Assembly (NCBI GenBank): GCA_020637295.1
Contig: JACJWF010000001.1
Coordinates: 372,001 to 436,000 of the forward strand
DNA: 64,000 bases
From: Acidimicrobiaceae bacterium
Lineage (GTDB): Bacteria; Actinomycetota; Acidimicrobiia; Acidimicrobiales; Ilumatobacteraceae
Direction: 5' to 3'
Made by a program: the position numbers and the translations under genes. Numbering within the stretch: position 1 is the first letter of the stretch; each line of letters begins with the position of its first letter. Below the pieces are notes generated by a model that saw only the letters and a program-made list of their open reading frames with translations, was not told where the DNA came from and ran no database searches. Of the stretch, positions 1 to 8,633 are shown one piece after another.

Positions 1-119
1 ACCACATGGAGGCCGGGGTCGTCGCCGTGGTTCTCGCAGCAACCGGTGCGGTAGTAGCCGGTGAGCGGGTCCATCGAGCAGGGTTGCAGCTCGTCGCCGA
101 GCACGTTGATCTGCCGCAT
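1..119 (-). CDS. DUF2237 family protein, N-terminal part (runs off the window)
   Basis: The minus strand from an ATG at 119 reads MRQINVLGDELQPCSMDPLT, then GYYRTGCCENHGDDPGLHV up to the window edge. The 'NVLGxxLQPCSxDPxTGxYRxGCC' pattern is the recognisable start of the DUF2237 family, small proteins of about 120 residues with conserved cysteines and no established function. About 39 residues are visible and the rest lies outside the window. An in-frame GTG at 149 could give a longer start, but the conserved block begins right after the ATG, so I prefer 119. It diverges from the glutamate dehydrogenase gene. Confidence 0.75.
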   Translation of the reverse strand, partial: MRQINVLGDELQPCSMDPLTGYYRTGCCENHGDDPGLHV

Positions 120-209
120 GAGGCCCGACGATAACCGGCGCCGTGGCACACTGAACCCACCTGAAGTCCGCGACAACGGCGTCGCGAAGGGCGGAATGGG
201 AGGGGCATC

Positions 210-3200
210 GTGAGCATCATGGGGGCGGCCGGCGAAGTGGCCGACGACTGGGTGGACGCCACCACGGCGGCGTTGGCAGACGAACTCGGTGCAGATGCGG
301 CGTCGGCATTGATGGCGGCCCTGCGCCCGGTGATCCCTGCCGGGTACGACGAGCTGAACTGGCCCAACGGGGCGGTGATCGACCTGCCGATCGTGCATCG
401 CCTGGCCACCGCAGATGGCGACGGTTGCGCCAGGGTCGCCACGGCGATGATGCACTTCGAGGAGGCCGACGGCGCCAACTGGCGGTTCCGCGTGTACCAC
501 TGCGGCGCGGCGCTGGCCATCGCCGACCTGCTGCCCATGCTGGATCATCTCGGCTTCAGGGCCATCGACGAGCGCTCCTCGCGCTTCGTGTTCCCCCAGC
601 GCGAGGTCTGGGTGCACGACGTGGGCGTGGAGATGCCGGTCGGGGTGGAGTTGCACGACGCGGCCCGGGCAGAGGTGCAGCGGGCGTTCGTGGCCCAGTT
701 CGAGGGCACCGTGGAGGTCGACGGGCTGAACCGCCTGGTGCTGCTGGCCGGGCTCACCGCCCGCCAGGTGGAGATCCTGCGTGCCTACACCCGCTACCTG
801 CGCCAGATCGGCTTCCCGTTCAGCCAGCAGTACATCGAGTCCACCATCACCCGCCATCCGGCCATCGCCGCGATGGCGGTCGACCTGTTCACCACTCGCC
901 TGGGCCCGGCCGCCGACGCCGCAGCCGAGTCCGGCCGCGAGGCCGCCTGCACCGAGATCCGCGACGCCATCGTCGCTGCGTTGGAGGGCGTGCCCAGCCT
1001 GGACGACGACCGCACCCTGCGTGCCTTCCTCGCGCTGGTGGAGGCCACCGTGCGCACCAACGCCTTCCGCCCCGGCCCCAACGACGGCCATCGCGACGTG
1101 CTGGCGTTCAAGTTCGACACGGCGAAGGTGCCCGACCTGCCCCTGCCGCGCCCGATGTTCGAGATCTGGGTGTGCTCCCCGCGGGTGGAGGGTGTGCACC
1201 TGCGCAACGGTCGCATCGCCCGTGGTGGCCTGCGCTGGAGCGACCGGCGGGAGGACTTCCGCACCGAGATCCTCGGCCTGGTGAAGGCCCAGATCGTGAA
1301 GAACGCCGTCATCGTGCCCACCGGGGCCAAGGGCGGGTTCGTGCTGAAGCGCCCACCGGCTCCCGGCACCGACGAGTTCCGCGCTGAGGGCGTGGCCTGC
1401 TACCGGCAGTTCGTGGCCGGCCTGCTGGACCTCACCGACAATATCGTCGCTGGCGAGATCGTGGCGCCGCCGGCCACGGTCCGTCACGACGGCGACGACC
1501 CCTACCTGGTGGTGGCGGCGGACAAGGGCACGGCCACTTTCAGCGACATCGCCAACTCGATCGCCGAGGAGTACGGCTTCTGGCTGGGCGACGCGTTCGC
1601 CAGCGGCGGCAGCGCCGGGTACGACCACAAGGAGATGGGCATCACCGCTCGCGGCGCGTGGGAGTCCGTCCGCCGCCACGCAGCCGTGCTCGGCAAGGAC
1701 GCGGAACGCGACACGCTCACCGTCGTCGGCATCGGCGACATGAGCGGTGACGTGTTCGGCAACGGGCTGCTGCGCTCGCCCCATCTCAAGCTGCTGGCCG
1801 CGTTCGACCACCGCCACATCTTCCTCGACCCGAACCCGGACCCGGAGGCCAGCTTCGCCGAACGTCAACGCCTGTTCGCCCTGCCGCGCAGCAGCTGGGC
1901 CGACTACGACCCCACCGTCATCAGCATCGGCGGTGGCGTGTACCCGCGGACGATGAAGACCATCGGCATCAGCCCGGAGGCGTGCTCCGCACTGGGCACC
2001 ACCCAGGCAACGTTCACGCCGGCCGAGCTGATCTCCGTCATCTTGAGAGCCCCCGTGGACCTGCTGTGGAACGGAGGCATCGGCACGTACGTGAAGGCGT
2101 CCAGCGAGAGCCACGCCGATGTCGGCGACCGGGCCAACGACGGCCTGCGGGTGAACGGGGCCGACCTGCGCTGCCGGATGGTGGGGGAGGGCGGCAACCT
2201 CGGCTTCACCCAGCTCGGCCGGGTGGAGTACGCCCAGGCCGGTGGCCTGATCTACACCGATGCCATCGACAACTCCGCGGGCGTGGACTGCAGCGACCAC
2301 GAGGTGAACATCAAGATCCTCCTCGGCCTGGCGATGGAGGAGGGCCGGCTGACGCTGGAGGAGCGGGATGCACTCCTGGCCAGCATGACCGACGACGTGG
2401 CAGAACTGGTGCTGGACGACAATCGCGCCCAGACCTTGGCGCTGGCCATCGCTCGCCGCCAGTCGCTGCCGATGGTCAACGTGCACAGCCGCTACCTGCG
2501 GCTGCTGGAGACCGAGGGCTGGGTGAACCGGGCCTTGGAGTTCCTGCCCACGGACCGGCAGATCGCCGAGCGGCAGGCCGGCGGCCTGGGCCTCACCACC
2601 CCCGAGTTCTCCGTCCTCCTCGCCTACACGAAGAGCGCCAACATCACCGAGATGGAACGCAGCGACCTGCCGGACGACCCGTACCTGGAGCCCGACCTGC
2701 TGCACTACTTCCCGCCGCGGCTGCGTGAGGCGTACCACGACGACATCCTCCGCCACCGGCTGCGCCGAGAGATCGTGGCCACCCAGGTGGGGAACCAGAT
2801 GGTCAACTTCTCCGGCATCAGCTTCGACCACCGGATGGGTGAAGAAGCCGGCGTCAGCGTGGTGGACACCACCCGCGCCTGGATCGCTGCTCGCGACATC
2901 TACGGCCTGCCGCAGCTCTGGCACGCTGTGGACGAGCTGTCGGGCCAGGTGAAGCTGGACGTCCAGCTGGAGATGTTCCTGGAGCTGCGATCCCTGTCCG
3001 AGCGGGGCACCTTGTGGCTGCTGCGGCACCGCAAGCTGCCGCTGGACATCGCCGCCGCGGTGGAGGCCTACCGCCCGGGCATGCGGGCGCTGGTGGAACT
3101 GGAGGGCTCGCTGCGCGGCAGCCTGCGCGACGAAGGCTTCGCCGCCGAGGCCCGCCGGTTGGCCGCCGGTGTTCCCGAGTTGCTGGCCCAACGCAGCGCC

Positions 3201-3590
3201 CAGTGGAACCTGCTGCACACGTGCTTCGACATGATCGAACTGGGTCACAAGCTGGGCACCCCGCTGGCCGACGTGTCCACGACCTACTGGCACGTGTTCG
3301 ACCTGCTGGACATCGCCTGGCTGTGGGAGGGCATCGGTGGCCTGCCGCGCAGCAACCGCTGGCAGACCCAGGCCCGCTCCGCCCTGCGTGACGACCTGCT
3401 GGTGGCGCTCGCCGACCTGAGCGAGGACGCCATCCTGGCCGGCGGTGTGGAGGCGTGGGGCGAGACCAACGAGCGCATGGTGGCCCGGGCGATGACGATG
3501 TTCACCGAGTTGCGCCGGGCCGACACCCAGGACCTCACCACCCTGTCCGTCGCCGTCCGCCAACTCCGCAACCTGGCACTGCTGACGTGA
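210..3590 (+). CDS. gdh: NAD-dependent glutamate dehydrogenase (large form)
   Basis: Oxidises L-glutamate to 2-oxoglutarate and ammonium with NAD+, a cytoplasmic catabolic step feeding the TCA cycle. The Bac_GDH core is clear: 'RNGRIARGGLRWSDR', then 'DFRTEILGLVKAQIVKNAVIVPTGAKGGFVLKR' around residues 330-390 with the lysine-rich catalytic stretch, then 'GIGDMSGDVFGNG' and 'NPDPEAS' further on, and 'WNGGIGTYVKAS' around 620. At 1,126 residues it is much shorter than the roughly 1,600-residue actinobacterial 180-kDa form and matches the 115-kDa class; the long N-terminal regulatory part is reduced to about 200 residues. The start is GTG at 210 after a purine-rich 'gggagggg'. gltX follows 25 bases downstream, so the two may be co-transcribed. 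Confidence in the family is high; the exact start is less sure. Confidence 0.93.
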   Translation: MSIMGAAGEVADDWVDATTAALADELGADAASALMAALRPVIPAGYDELNWPNGAVIDLPIVHRLATADGDGCARVATAMMHFEEADGANWRFRVYHCGAALAIADLLPMLDHLGFRAIDERSSRFVFPQREVWVHDVGVEMPVGVELHDAARAEVQRAFVAQFEGTVEVDGLNRLVLLAGLTARQVEILRAYTRYLRQIGFPFSQQYIESTITRHPAIAAMAVDLFTTRLGPAADAAAESGREAACTEIRDAIVAALEGVPSLDDDRTLRAFLALVEATVRTNAFRPGPNDGHRDVLAFKFDTAKVPDLPLPRPMFEIWVCSPRVEGVHLRNGRIARGGLRWSDRREDFRTEILGLVKAQIVKNAVIVPTGAKGGFVLKRPPAPGTDEFRAEGVACYRQFVAGLLDLTDNIVAGEIVAPPATVRHDGDDPYLVVAADKGTATFSDIANSIAEEYGFWLGDAFASGGSAGYDHKEMGITARGAWESVRRHAAVLGKDAERDTLTVVGIGDMSGDVFGNGLLRSPHLKLLAAFDHRHIFLDPNPDPEASFAERQRLFALPRSSWADYDPTVISIGGGVYPRTMKTIGISPEACSALGTTQATFTPAELISVILRAPVDLLWNGGIGTYVKASSESHADVGDRANDGLRVNGADLRCRMVGEGGNLGFTQLGRVEYAQAGGLIYTDAIDNSAGVDCSDHEVNIKILLGLAMEEGRLTLEERDALLASMTDDVAELVLDDNRAQTLALAIARRQSLPMVNVHSRYLRLLETEGWVNRALEFLPTDRQIAERQAGGLGLTTPEFSVLLAYTKSANITEMERSDLPDDPYLEPDLLHYFPPRLREAYHDDILRHRLRREIVATQVGNQMVNFSGISFDHRMGEEAGVSVVDTTRAWIAARDIYGLPQLWHAVDELSGQVKLDVQLEMFLELRSLSERGTLWLLRHRKLPLDIAAAVEAYRPGMRALVELEGSLRGSLRDEGFAAEARRLAAGVPELLAQRSAQWNLLHTCFDMIELGHKLGTPLADVSTTYWHVFDLLDIAWLWEGIGGLPRSNRWQTQARSALRDDLLVALADLSEDAILAGGVEAWGETNERMVARAMTMFTELRRADTQDLTTLSVAVRQLRNLALLT

Positions 3591-3615
3591 GGGCGATGGG
3601 TAGCCTCGGAGCCGC

Positions 3616-5025
3616 ATGACCGGCCCCCGCTACCGCTTCGCCCCGTCACCCACCGGCTTCCTCCACGTGGGTGGCGCGCGCACCGCTCTGTGGAACTGGG
3701 CGCTCGCCCGCAAGGAGGGCGGCACGTTCGTGCTGCGGATCGAGGACACCGACGAAGCCCGCAACCGGCCGGAGTGGACCCAGGGCATCATCGACGCCCT
3801 CGCCTGGCTGGGCGTGCACGCCGACGACCCCCACTTCGAGGGGCCGTACTTCCAGAGCCAGTACGCCGACCAGCACGTGGCCACCGCCCAGCGCCTGTTC
3901 GCCCAGGGCGCCGCCTACTACTGCGACATGACCCCGGCCGACATCGAGGCCCGCAACAAGGCCGAGGGCACCCAGGGCTACCAGGGCTGGTCGCGGGACC
4001 TCGGCCTCGGGCCCGGCCCGGGCCGGGTGCTGCGCTTCCGGGTGCCGCCCGGCACCACCGTCGTGCACGACCTGGTGCGCGGCGACGTGTCCTTCGACAA
4101 CGCGCTGATCGAGGACTTCGTGCTCCTGCGCGGCAACGGCAGCCCGATGTTCCTGCTCGCCAACGTGGTGGACGACCTGGCGATGGGCATCACCCACGTC
4201 ATCCGGGCCGAGGAGCACCTCTCCAACACCCCCAAGCAGCAGATGATCTGGGAGGCCCTCGGCGCCCAGCCGCCCGTGTGGGGTCATGTGCCCCTGCTGG
4301 TCAACGAGCAGCGCAAGAAGATCTCCAAGCGGCGCGACAAGGTGGCGCTGGAGCAGTACCGCGACGAGGGCTACCTGGCCCAGGCGATGGTGAACTACCT
4401 GATGACCCTGGGCTGGACGCCGAAGGGCGACAGCGAGATCGCCGGCTGGGCGTCCATGGAGGCGGACTTCCGGCTGGAGGACGTGAACCACTCGCCGGCG
4501 TTCTTCGACCTCAAGAAGCTGGCGGCGTTCAACGGCGAGTACATCCGGGCGATGACCCCGGCCGAGTTCCTGGAGGCCGGCCGCCCGTGGCTGACGGCGG
4601 CCGACGCGCCGTACCCCGTCGACCGGTTCGACGAGGGCGTCTTCCTGGCCATGGCACCGCACATCCAGCCCCGCTGCGTCACCCTGGCCGACGCCCCCGG
4701 CCTGGTGGACTTCCTGTTCCAGCCCGAGGTCGCGGTGGACGCCGAGGCGTGGGCCAAGGCCACCGGCACTCCAGAGGCCGTCGCGGTCTTCCGCGGTGCG
4801 CTCGCCGCGTACGAGGGGCTGGGGGACTGGAGCGCGGACGCCCTGAAGGCCGGCCTGGAGGCCGTGGGCGAGGCGAACGGGTTGAAGCTCGGCAAGGCGC
4901 AGGCGCCGGTGCGGGTGGCCGTCACCGGGCGCACGGTGGGGCCGCCGCTGTTCGAGTCGTTGGAGTGCCTGGGGCGGGACGAGACCCTCCGCCGGTTGCG
5001 GCTGGCGGCGGCGCTGCTGCCGTGA
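3616..5025 (+). CDS. gltX: Glutamyl-tRNA synthetase
   Basis: Charges tRNA-Glu with glutamate using ATP; class I aminoacyl-tRNA synthetase, cytoplasmic. The N-terminus carries the HIGH-type motif in '[17 protein letters not shown]' (residues 7-23). The KMSKS-type loop appears as 'KKISKRRDK' around residue 235. '[11 protein letters not shown]' is the typical GluRS/GlnRS sequence. Its 469 residues match bacterial GluRS. The stop overlaps the GTG start of the DUF218 gene (GTGA), so the two are translationally coupled. The adjoining downstream tRNAs are tRNA-Gln and tRNA-Glu, so a synthetase sits beside its own substrate RNA. Whether it also misacylates tRNA-Gln for the GatCAB route cannot be read from the sequence. 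Confidence 0.97.
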   Translation: MTGPRYRFAPSPTGFLHVGGARTALWNWALARKEGGTFVLRIEDTDEARNRPEWTQGIIDALAWLGVHADDPHFEGPYFQSQYADQHVATAQRLFAQGAAYYCDMTPADIEARNKAEGTQGYQGWSRDLGLGPGPGRVLRFRVPPGTTVVHDLVRGDVSFDNALIEDFVLLRGNGSPMFLLANVVDDLAMGITHVIRAEEHLSNTPKQQMIWEALGAQPPVWGHVPLLVNEQRKKISKRRDKVALEQYRDEGYLAQAMVNYLMTLGWTPKGDSEIAGWASMEADFRLEDVNHSPAFFDLKKLAAFNGEYIRAMTPAEFLEAGRPWLTAADAPYPVDRFDEGVFLAMAPHIQPRCVTLADAPGLVDFLFQPEVAVDAEAWAKATGTPEAVAVFRGALAAYEGLGDWSADALKAGLEAVGEANGLKLGKAQAPVRVAVTGRTVGPPLFESLECLGRDETLRRLRLAAALLP

Positions 5026-5789
5026 CCGAGCCGGGCGGCGAGAACCCCACGCCGCCTTCCGGGACGCCCGCCGTCGAGCCGACCCCACCGTCCGGCACGC
5101 CGGCCGTCGAGCCGGTCATGCGCACAGAGGCCGACGTCACGCCGGTCAACCCGCAGCGCCCCCTGCAACCCGGCCGTCGCTCGCCCTGGCGGCGGGTCCG
5201 CCGGGTCGGGTACGTCCTCGTGGCCCTGCTCGCCGTCTACTACCTGGCCATGCTGTGGTGGGTCCACACCGTCGGCACCTCGGACCAGGCCCGCCCGGTG
5301 GACGCCATCGTCGTGATGGGGGCGGCCCAGTACGACGGCCGGCCCTCCGCCCAGTTGGCCGCCCGCCTGGACCATGTGGTCGACCTGTGGGATCGCGGCC
5401 TGGCCCCGATGGTGGTCACCACCGGCGGCAACCGCCCCGGTGACCGGTTCACCGAGGCCCAGGCGTCGGCCGCCTACCTGGTCGAGCAGGGGGTGCCGGA
5501 GTCGGCCATCGTCGAGGTCGGCGGGGCCACCTCGTTCGGCTCGCTGGAGCTGGTTCGGGACCAGATCCGCATCCGCGGCCTGCAGTCCATCCTCCTCGTC
5601 AGCGACCCCTACCACTCGCTGCGGATCCGCCTGTCCGCCCAGGAACTGGGCCTGACCGCCTATGTCTCGCCCACCCGGACCAGCCCCGTCACCGGCTGGA
5701 CCGCCCTGTGGCGGGAGATGAAGGAGGCCGCCGGTGTGGCCATCGGCTGGCTGATCGGGTTCCGCCGCCTCCTACGTCTCACCGGGTGA
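5022..5789 (+). CDS. DUF218/YdcF-like membrane-anchored protein
   Basis: A GTG start at 5022 overlaps the gltX stop. The 255-residue product has a Pro/Thr-rich N-terminus with a tandem decapeptide ([10 protein letters not shown] twice, from a 30-base tandem duplication near 5056-5115), a basic patch, one membrane segment (about residues 66-86, '[20 protein letters not shown]'), then a DUF218 domain. Its hallmarks are '[16 protein letters not shown]', 'VTTGGNR', 'EAQASAAYL', '[12 protein letters not shown]' and '[11 protein letters not shown]'. DUF218 proteins such as YdcF and SanA are linked to envelope functions in other bacteria, but the reaction is not established. The domain probably faces outward. 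Co-translated with gltX, although no functional link is known. Confidence 0.88.
   Translation: MTEPGGENPTPPSGTPAVEPTPPSGTPAVEPVMRTEADVTPVNPQRPLQPGRRSPWRRVRRVGYVLVALLAVYYLAMLWWVHTVGTSDQARPVDAIVVMGAAQYDGRPSAQLAARLDHVVDLWDRGLAPMVVTTGGNRPGDRFTEAQASAAYLVEQGVPESAIVEVGGATSFGSLELVRDQIRIRGLQSILLVSDPYHSLRIRLSAQELGLTAYVSPTRTSPVTGWTALWREMKEAAGVAIGWLIGFRRLLRLTG
5056..5115 (+). repeat. 30-base tandem duplication inside the DUF218 gene
   Basis: Two imperfect 30-base copies encode the decapeptide [10 protein letters not shown] twice in the N-terminal Pro-rich tail before the membrane segment. This looks like in-frame slippage in a disordered region. Confidence 0.7.
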
Positions 5790-5820
5790 CTTTCCATGTG
5801 GTGATTGCGGGTGGCGTTGC

Positions 5821-5826
5821 TACACT
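5821..5826 (+). promoter_or_regulatory. Candidate -10 box for the tRNA-Gln/tRNA-Glu pair
   Basis: TACACT lies 24 bases before the mature tRNA-Gln 5' end and resembles a sigma-70-type -10 element. No good -35 box is visible at the usual spacing, so this is a weak call. Confidence 0.35.
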
Positions 5827-5850
5827 CACTGCGCCCTCGGGGTGACCCGA

Positions 5851-5925
5851 TGGGGTGTGGTGTAACAGGCAACACAGCAGATTCTGGTTCTGTTATTCAG
5901 GGTTCGATTCCTTGCACCCCAACCA
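5851..5925 (+). tRNA. tRNA-Gln (anticodon CTG)
   Basis: The acceptor stem TGGGGTG (5851-5857) pairs with CACCCCA (5915-5921). The anticodon loop contains ATTCTGGTT, giving anticodon CTG. The T-arm is GGTTCGATTC. The discriminator A is followed by an encoded CCA (5923-5925). The D-loop and overall order match bacterial tRNA-Gln. Confidence 0.95.
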
Positions 5926-5992
5926 GTTCACCGGCTTGCCGGTGAGCCCCCGCCCACGAGGGCGGTACATAGCCCGCAAGGGCATGCAGCCT

Positions 5993-6065
5993 GGCCCGTT
6001 CGTCTAGTGGCCTAGGACACCACCCTCTCAAGGTGGCGGCACGGGTTCGAATCCCGTACGGGCTG
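5993..6065 (+). tRNA. tRNA-Glu (anticodon CTC)
   Basis: The acceptor GGCCCGT (5993-5999) pairs with ACGGGCT (6058-6064), with a terminal G-U pair that I recall as common in this isoacceptor. The anticodon arm is CCACC-CTCTCAA-GGTGG, giving anticodon CTC. The T-arm GGGTTCGAATCCC is perfect. CCA is not encoded; the flank is GCA. The accessory island starts just after this gene. Confidence 0.95.
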
Positions 6066-6076
6066 CAAAGGTCGAC

Positions 6077-6109
6077 GAGCCGCTCCTCCGGGGGCGGCTC
6101 TCGCCGTTT
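6077..6109 (+). terminator. Rho-independent terminator after tRNA-Glu
   Basis: GAGCCGC (6077-6083) pairs with GCGGCTC (6094-6100). The stem extends inward by three more pairs to a four-base loop, and a short CGCCGTTTC tail follows. It sits 12 bases past the tRNA 3' end. Confidence 0.75.
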
Positions 6110-6156
6110 CATGAGTGCCGTCGTACGGTGTCGCTGAGGACCGAAAGGTCCTGTCC

Positions 6157-6684
6157 CTACACGGTCGTCCCAGGCAAGTCGTGTGGTGGATGGGGCCACA
6201 CTCTTCGACCCTGCGCAGTGACGAACGTGAGAGGAATCTTGGGATTGTTGATGTCCTTGCTGCCATCCTCGTGCCACTTCGTCTCCCAAGTCTTGAACAG
6301 CGGCTCAAGTTGATCCGGCGTAAGCAGGTATACCTCGACCAACTCGATGTCGTCGTAGACCGCGAAGATCCAGTCGACCGATCGGTACTTCTCGATGATG
6401 GTCGGATTGAGGTGGTGGTGAGTGGAGAAGCCCTTCACCAGCTTCCGGTTCAGGCTCTTGAGCTCGTACTCCCGGCCGGACTCGTCACGGGCATCGTTGC
6501 CCTCGCGGTCGGGCAGGTTGTCGAGCCCCAGGAGGATCAGCACCTGCAGTAGCTTCCCGCCGTTGTCCTGGAAGATGTCCTTGATGCCCTCGGTCTCTGC
6601 CAGCTTCTGGTACTCCCGGATGCAGGGCAGGAGGCGACGAAGCTCCTCCGCCGTTGGCTTCTCCGCGAAGTCATGGCTGCTCAC
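6157..6684 (-). CDS. pvuIIR: PvuII-type type II restriction endonuclease
   Basis: A 175-residue homolog of R.PvuII (157 residues), the homodimeric enzyme that cuts CAG^CTG. Shared blocks recalled from the PvuII protein include 'DIFQDNGGKLLQVL', 'REGNDA', 'EYELKS', 'KGFSTHHH', 'NP.II.KYR', 'WIFA.Y' and 'DINNPKIP'. The catalytic triad Asp-58, Glu-68, Lys-70 of PvuII falls at D64, E74, K76 here with identical spacing. The DNA-contacting histidine cluster is at 89-91. All key residues are present, so an active enzyme with CAGCTG specificity is likely. It is transcribed away from the methyltransferase gene, 194 bases apart. No PvuII-type controller (C) protein gene is visible between them, unlike the classical system. 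CAGCTG does occur in this window (for example near 2955), so protection is needed. Confidence 0.93.
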   Translation of the reverse strand: MSSHDFAEKPTAEELRRLLPCIREYQKLAETEGIKDIFQDNGGKLLQVLILLGLDNLPDREGNDARDESGREYELKSLNRKLVKGFSTHHHLNPTIIEKYRSVDWIFAVYDDIELVEVYLLTPDQLEPLFKTWETKWHEDGSKDINNPKIPLTFVTAQGRRVWPHPPHDLPGTTV

Positions 6685-6744
6685 GAGGGAAATCCGCCCT
6701 CCGGTCGCGCAACTCCGTCACACCTCTGTGGTAGTGGTACTGAG

Positions 6745-6879
6745 ATGATTGAGCGACTCGCCGCCACCACAGTGTCACGGGTGCTCCAAGAACAACCCGA
6801 AATCGTACCTGCCACGGCCGTGGAGGCTAGCCCCCGCCTCATTCGGCGCGTGGCATCTGCCCTTCGAAGGAGGCTCTGA
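6745..6879 (+). CDS. Possible 44-residue leader protein coupled to the methyltransferase
   Basis: From the ATG at 6745 this short frame encodes MIERLAATTVSRVLQEQPEI and then a Lys-free, Arg-rich tail ending RRVASALRRRL. Its TGA overlaps the methyltransferase ATG (TGATG), and a strong Shine-Dalgarno-like GAAGGAGG lies inside its last codons. It would be helical and basic. I do not recognise it, and it is too short for a normal HTH controller. It may be a real small gene, a leader controlling methyltransferase translation, or chance. Confidence 0.35.
   Translation: MIERLAATTVSRVLQEQPEIVPATAVEASPRLIRRVASALRRRL
6866..6873 (+). promoter_or_regulatory. Strong ribosome binding site of the methyltransferase gene
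   Basis: GAAGGAGG sits 5 bases before the ATG at 6879. It fixes the methyltransferase start and lies within the 3' end of the small upstream frame. Confidence 0.75.
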
Positions 6880-8633
6880 TGCCGCCCACCAGGCTCCTGC
6901 CACGAGACATCGAGGTCAAGCGCAGCGATCCCATCTACATGGCGCACGCCTACCTCACCAAGGTTCCGGTGCCGGCGATCATCCCTTTCATCGAGGCTTT
7001 CACCGTGCCTGGTGATGTCGTTGCCGACGTGTTCGCTGGCTCAGGTATGACAGGCGTCGCTGCTGTCGCCTGCGGCCGCAGCGCCAAGCTCAGTGACGTC
7101 TCGGTGCTTGGTCAGCACATCGGCCGTGGCTACCTCAACCTGGTCGACTCTGGACTACTGCGCTCCACGGCCAGCAAAGTCATCGAGCAGACATACTCCC
7201 GTCTTGGTGGCACGTACGGTGTGCGCTGCTCAGCATGTGCTCGAGATGCTCTTCTTGCCAAGACGGTGTGGAGCATGGTGTTCCGTTGCCCGGGTTGTGC
7301 TGGAGCCGTCAACTTCTACGACTCGCTCGAAGCCGCCGACTGGCACAAGTCCAAGATGCACTGTCCTCACTGCCAGGCCAGTTTCACCAGCCGGTCCGAG
7401 CGGATTGGCGAGGCACCGTGCGTCGACTTCATCGACTGCACCTGCTCGCGCTCGCAGATTGAGCAGCCGAACAGCGCACCGCTAAGCGGGCCCACTCTCC
7501 AAGGCCTCGACGTACCCGACCTCCCGATCGATGCCTCGCGTCAGATGTATGTCGCCTCGGCACTGGGCCGAAACGGGTTCACCAGCACCGCGTCGTTCTT
7601 CTCGACGCGTAACTTGCAGGCGCTCACCGTCCTGCGGGATGAGATCGGACGTGTGGACGACCCGGCCCTCGCCCCCAAGCTGCTGTTCGCCTTCACGGCA
7701 ATCCTCTCCCGGGCCAGCAAGCGTTACCAGTGGTCCAAGGCTCGGCCACTCAACGCCGCCAACGCCAACTACTACGTGGCTCCGGTGTTCTACGAGTGGA
7801 ACGTCCTCGACCTATTCGACCGCAAGGTGGATGCCATCATTAAGGCCAACGACTGGCTCCTGGGTCAACAAGGTGACGGCAGCCTCTTCGGCACGACCAC
7901 GGCATCTGCGGAGTACGTCCGTGCCTCGGCGGTCTCGCTGCCGTACTCGGACCACTCCATCGACTACGTCTTCACCGACCCGCCGTTCGGGAGCAACATC
8001 TTCTACGCCGACATGAACCTCTTCCATGAGGCCTGGATCGGTGAGACCACCATCCTTGAGGACGAGGCCGTGGTCGACCGCTCCAAGACCAGTGCCGACT
8101 TCCGTGGTCCTGAGCGCTATGAACGGATGCTCACTGAAGCCCTCCGTGAGTGTCGCAGGGTCCTCAAGCCCGATGGCTACCTCAGCATGGTGTTCGGCAA
8201 CAGCTCCGGCGCGGTCTGGTCGCTTGTGCAGCGAGCGGTCGCTGCCGCCGGCTTCATCATCGAGCCGGAGATGATCGCCACGCTCGACAAGGGGCAACGT
8301 TCGGTGAAGGGTCTCGCTTCCGGCTTTGAGCACGTCGCCACCATCGATCTCATTCTCACGATGCGGGCCAGCGACGACCCCCAGCCAGAGCTCGGTCGAC
8401 CCGAGCACGAAGAGGTTCGGGCCGTCACCCGTGTGCTCGCACTATCGGAGTCGCTCGACACGCCCAGTCACCTCTACGTCGCGCTCCTTCGTGCGGGCCT
8501 ACAGCGCGGATGGGATCTCGGCACACTCGACCTTCGTGACGTCACGGCCGTGCTGTCCGACCTCGGCTACGGCGTCGACGGGAAGACGGGGAGACTGGTC
8601 CGCAGTTCCAGCGGCTCGGCAAACTCGCGTTAG
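6879..8633 (+). CDS. DNA methyltransferase with zinc-ribbon insert (DPPF type)
   Basis: A 584-residue S-adenosylmethionine-dependent DNA amino-methyltransferase, probably the protecting partner of the PvuII-like nuclease. The AdoMet motif I is 'ADVFAGSGMTGVAA' (residues 49-62). The catalytic motif IV is 'TDPPFGSNIFYAD' (366-378). 'CRRVLKPDGYLSMVF' and 'DKGQRSVKG' follow in the C-terminal half. Between the two motifs is a long insert with zinc-binding pairs CSAC (117-120), CPGC (137-140) and CPHC (162-165), a likely target-recognition region. The order FxGxG, insert, DPPF resembles the alpha class. M.PvuII is, as I recall, a beta-class N4-cytosine enzyme with SPP-type motif IV, so this is not its ortholog. 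DPPF suggests N6-adenine methylation. The gene ends with a 4-base overlap with the convergent small gene. Confidence 0.9.
   Translation: MPPTRLLPRDIEVKRSDPIYMAHAYLTKVPVPAIIPFIEAFTVPGDVVADVFAGSGMTGVAAVACGRSAKLSDVSVLGQHIGRGYLNLVDSGLLRSTASKVIEQTYSRLGGTYGVRCSACARDALLAKTVWSMVFRCPGCAGAVNFYDSLEAADWHKSKMHCPHCQASFTSRSERIGEAPCVDFIDCTCSRSQIEQPNSAPLSGPTLQGLDVPDLPIDASRQMYVASALGRNGFTSTASFFSTRNLQALTVLRDEIGRVDDPALAPKLLFAFTAILSRASKRYQWSKARPLNAANANYYVAPVFYEWNVLDLFDRKVDAIIKANDWLLGQQGDGSLFGTTTASAEYVRASAVSLPYSDHSIDYVFTDPPFGSNIFYADMNLFHEAWIGETTILEDEAVVDRSKTSADFRGPERYERMLTEALRECRRVLKPDGYLSMVFGNSSGAVWSLVQRAVAAAGFIIEPEMIATLDKGQRSVKGLASGFEHVATIDLILTMRASDDPQPELGRPEHEEVRAVTRVLALSESLDTPSHLYVALLRAGLQRGWDLGTLDLRDVTAVLSDLGYGVDGKTGRLVRSSSGSANSR

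Noticed and set aside
3646..5088. Long minus-strand frame opposite gltX
   Set aside because: Antisense, His/Gln/Val-rich shadow of a clear gltX gene.
6685..6878. A PvuII-type controller (C) protein gene between the nuclease and the methyltransferase
   Set aside because: Neither strand has an HTH-like frame of about 75-85 residues here. The only frame is the 44-codon one without HTH character.
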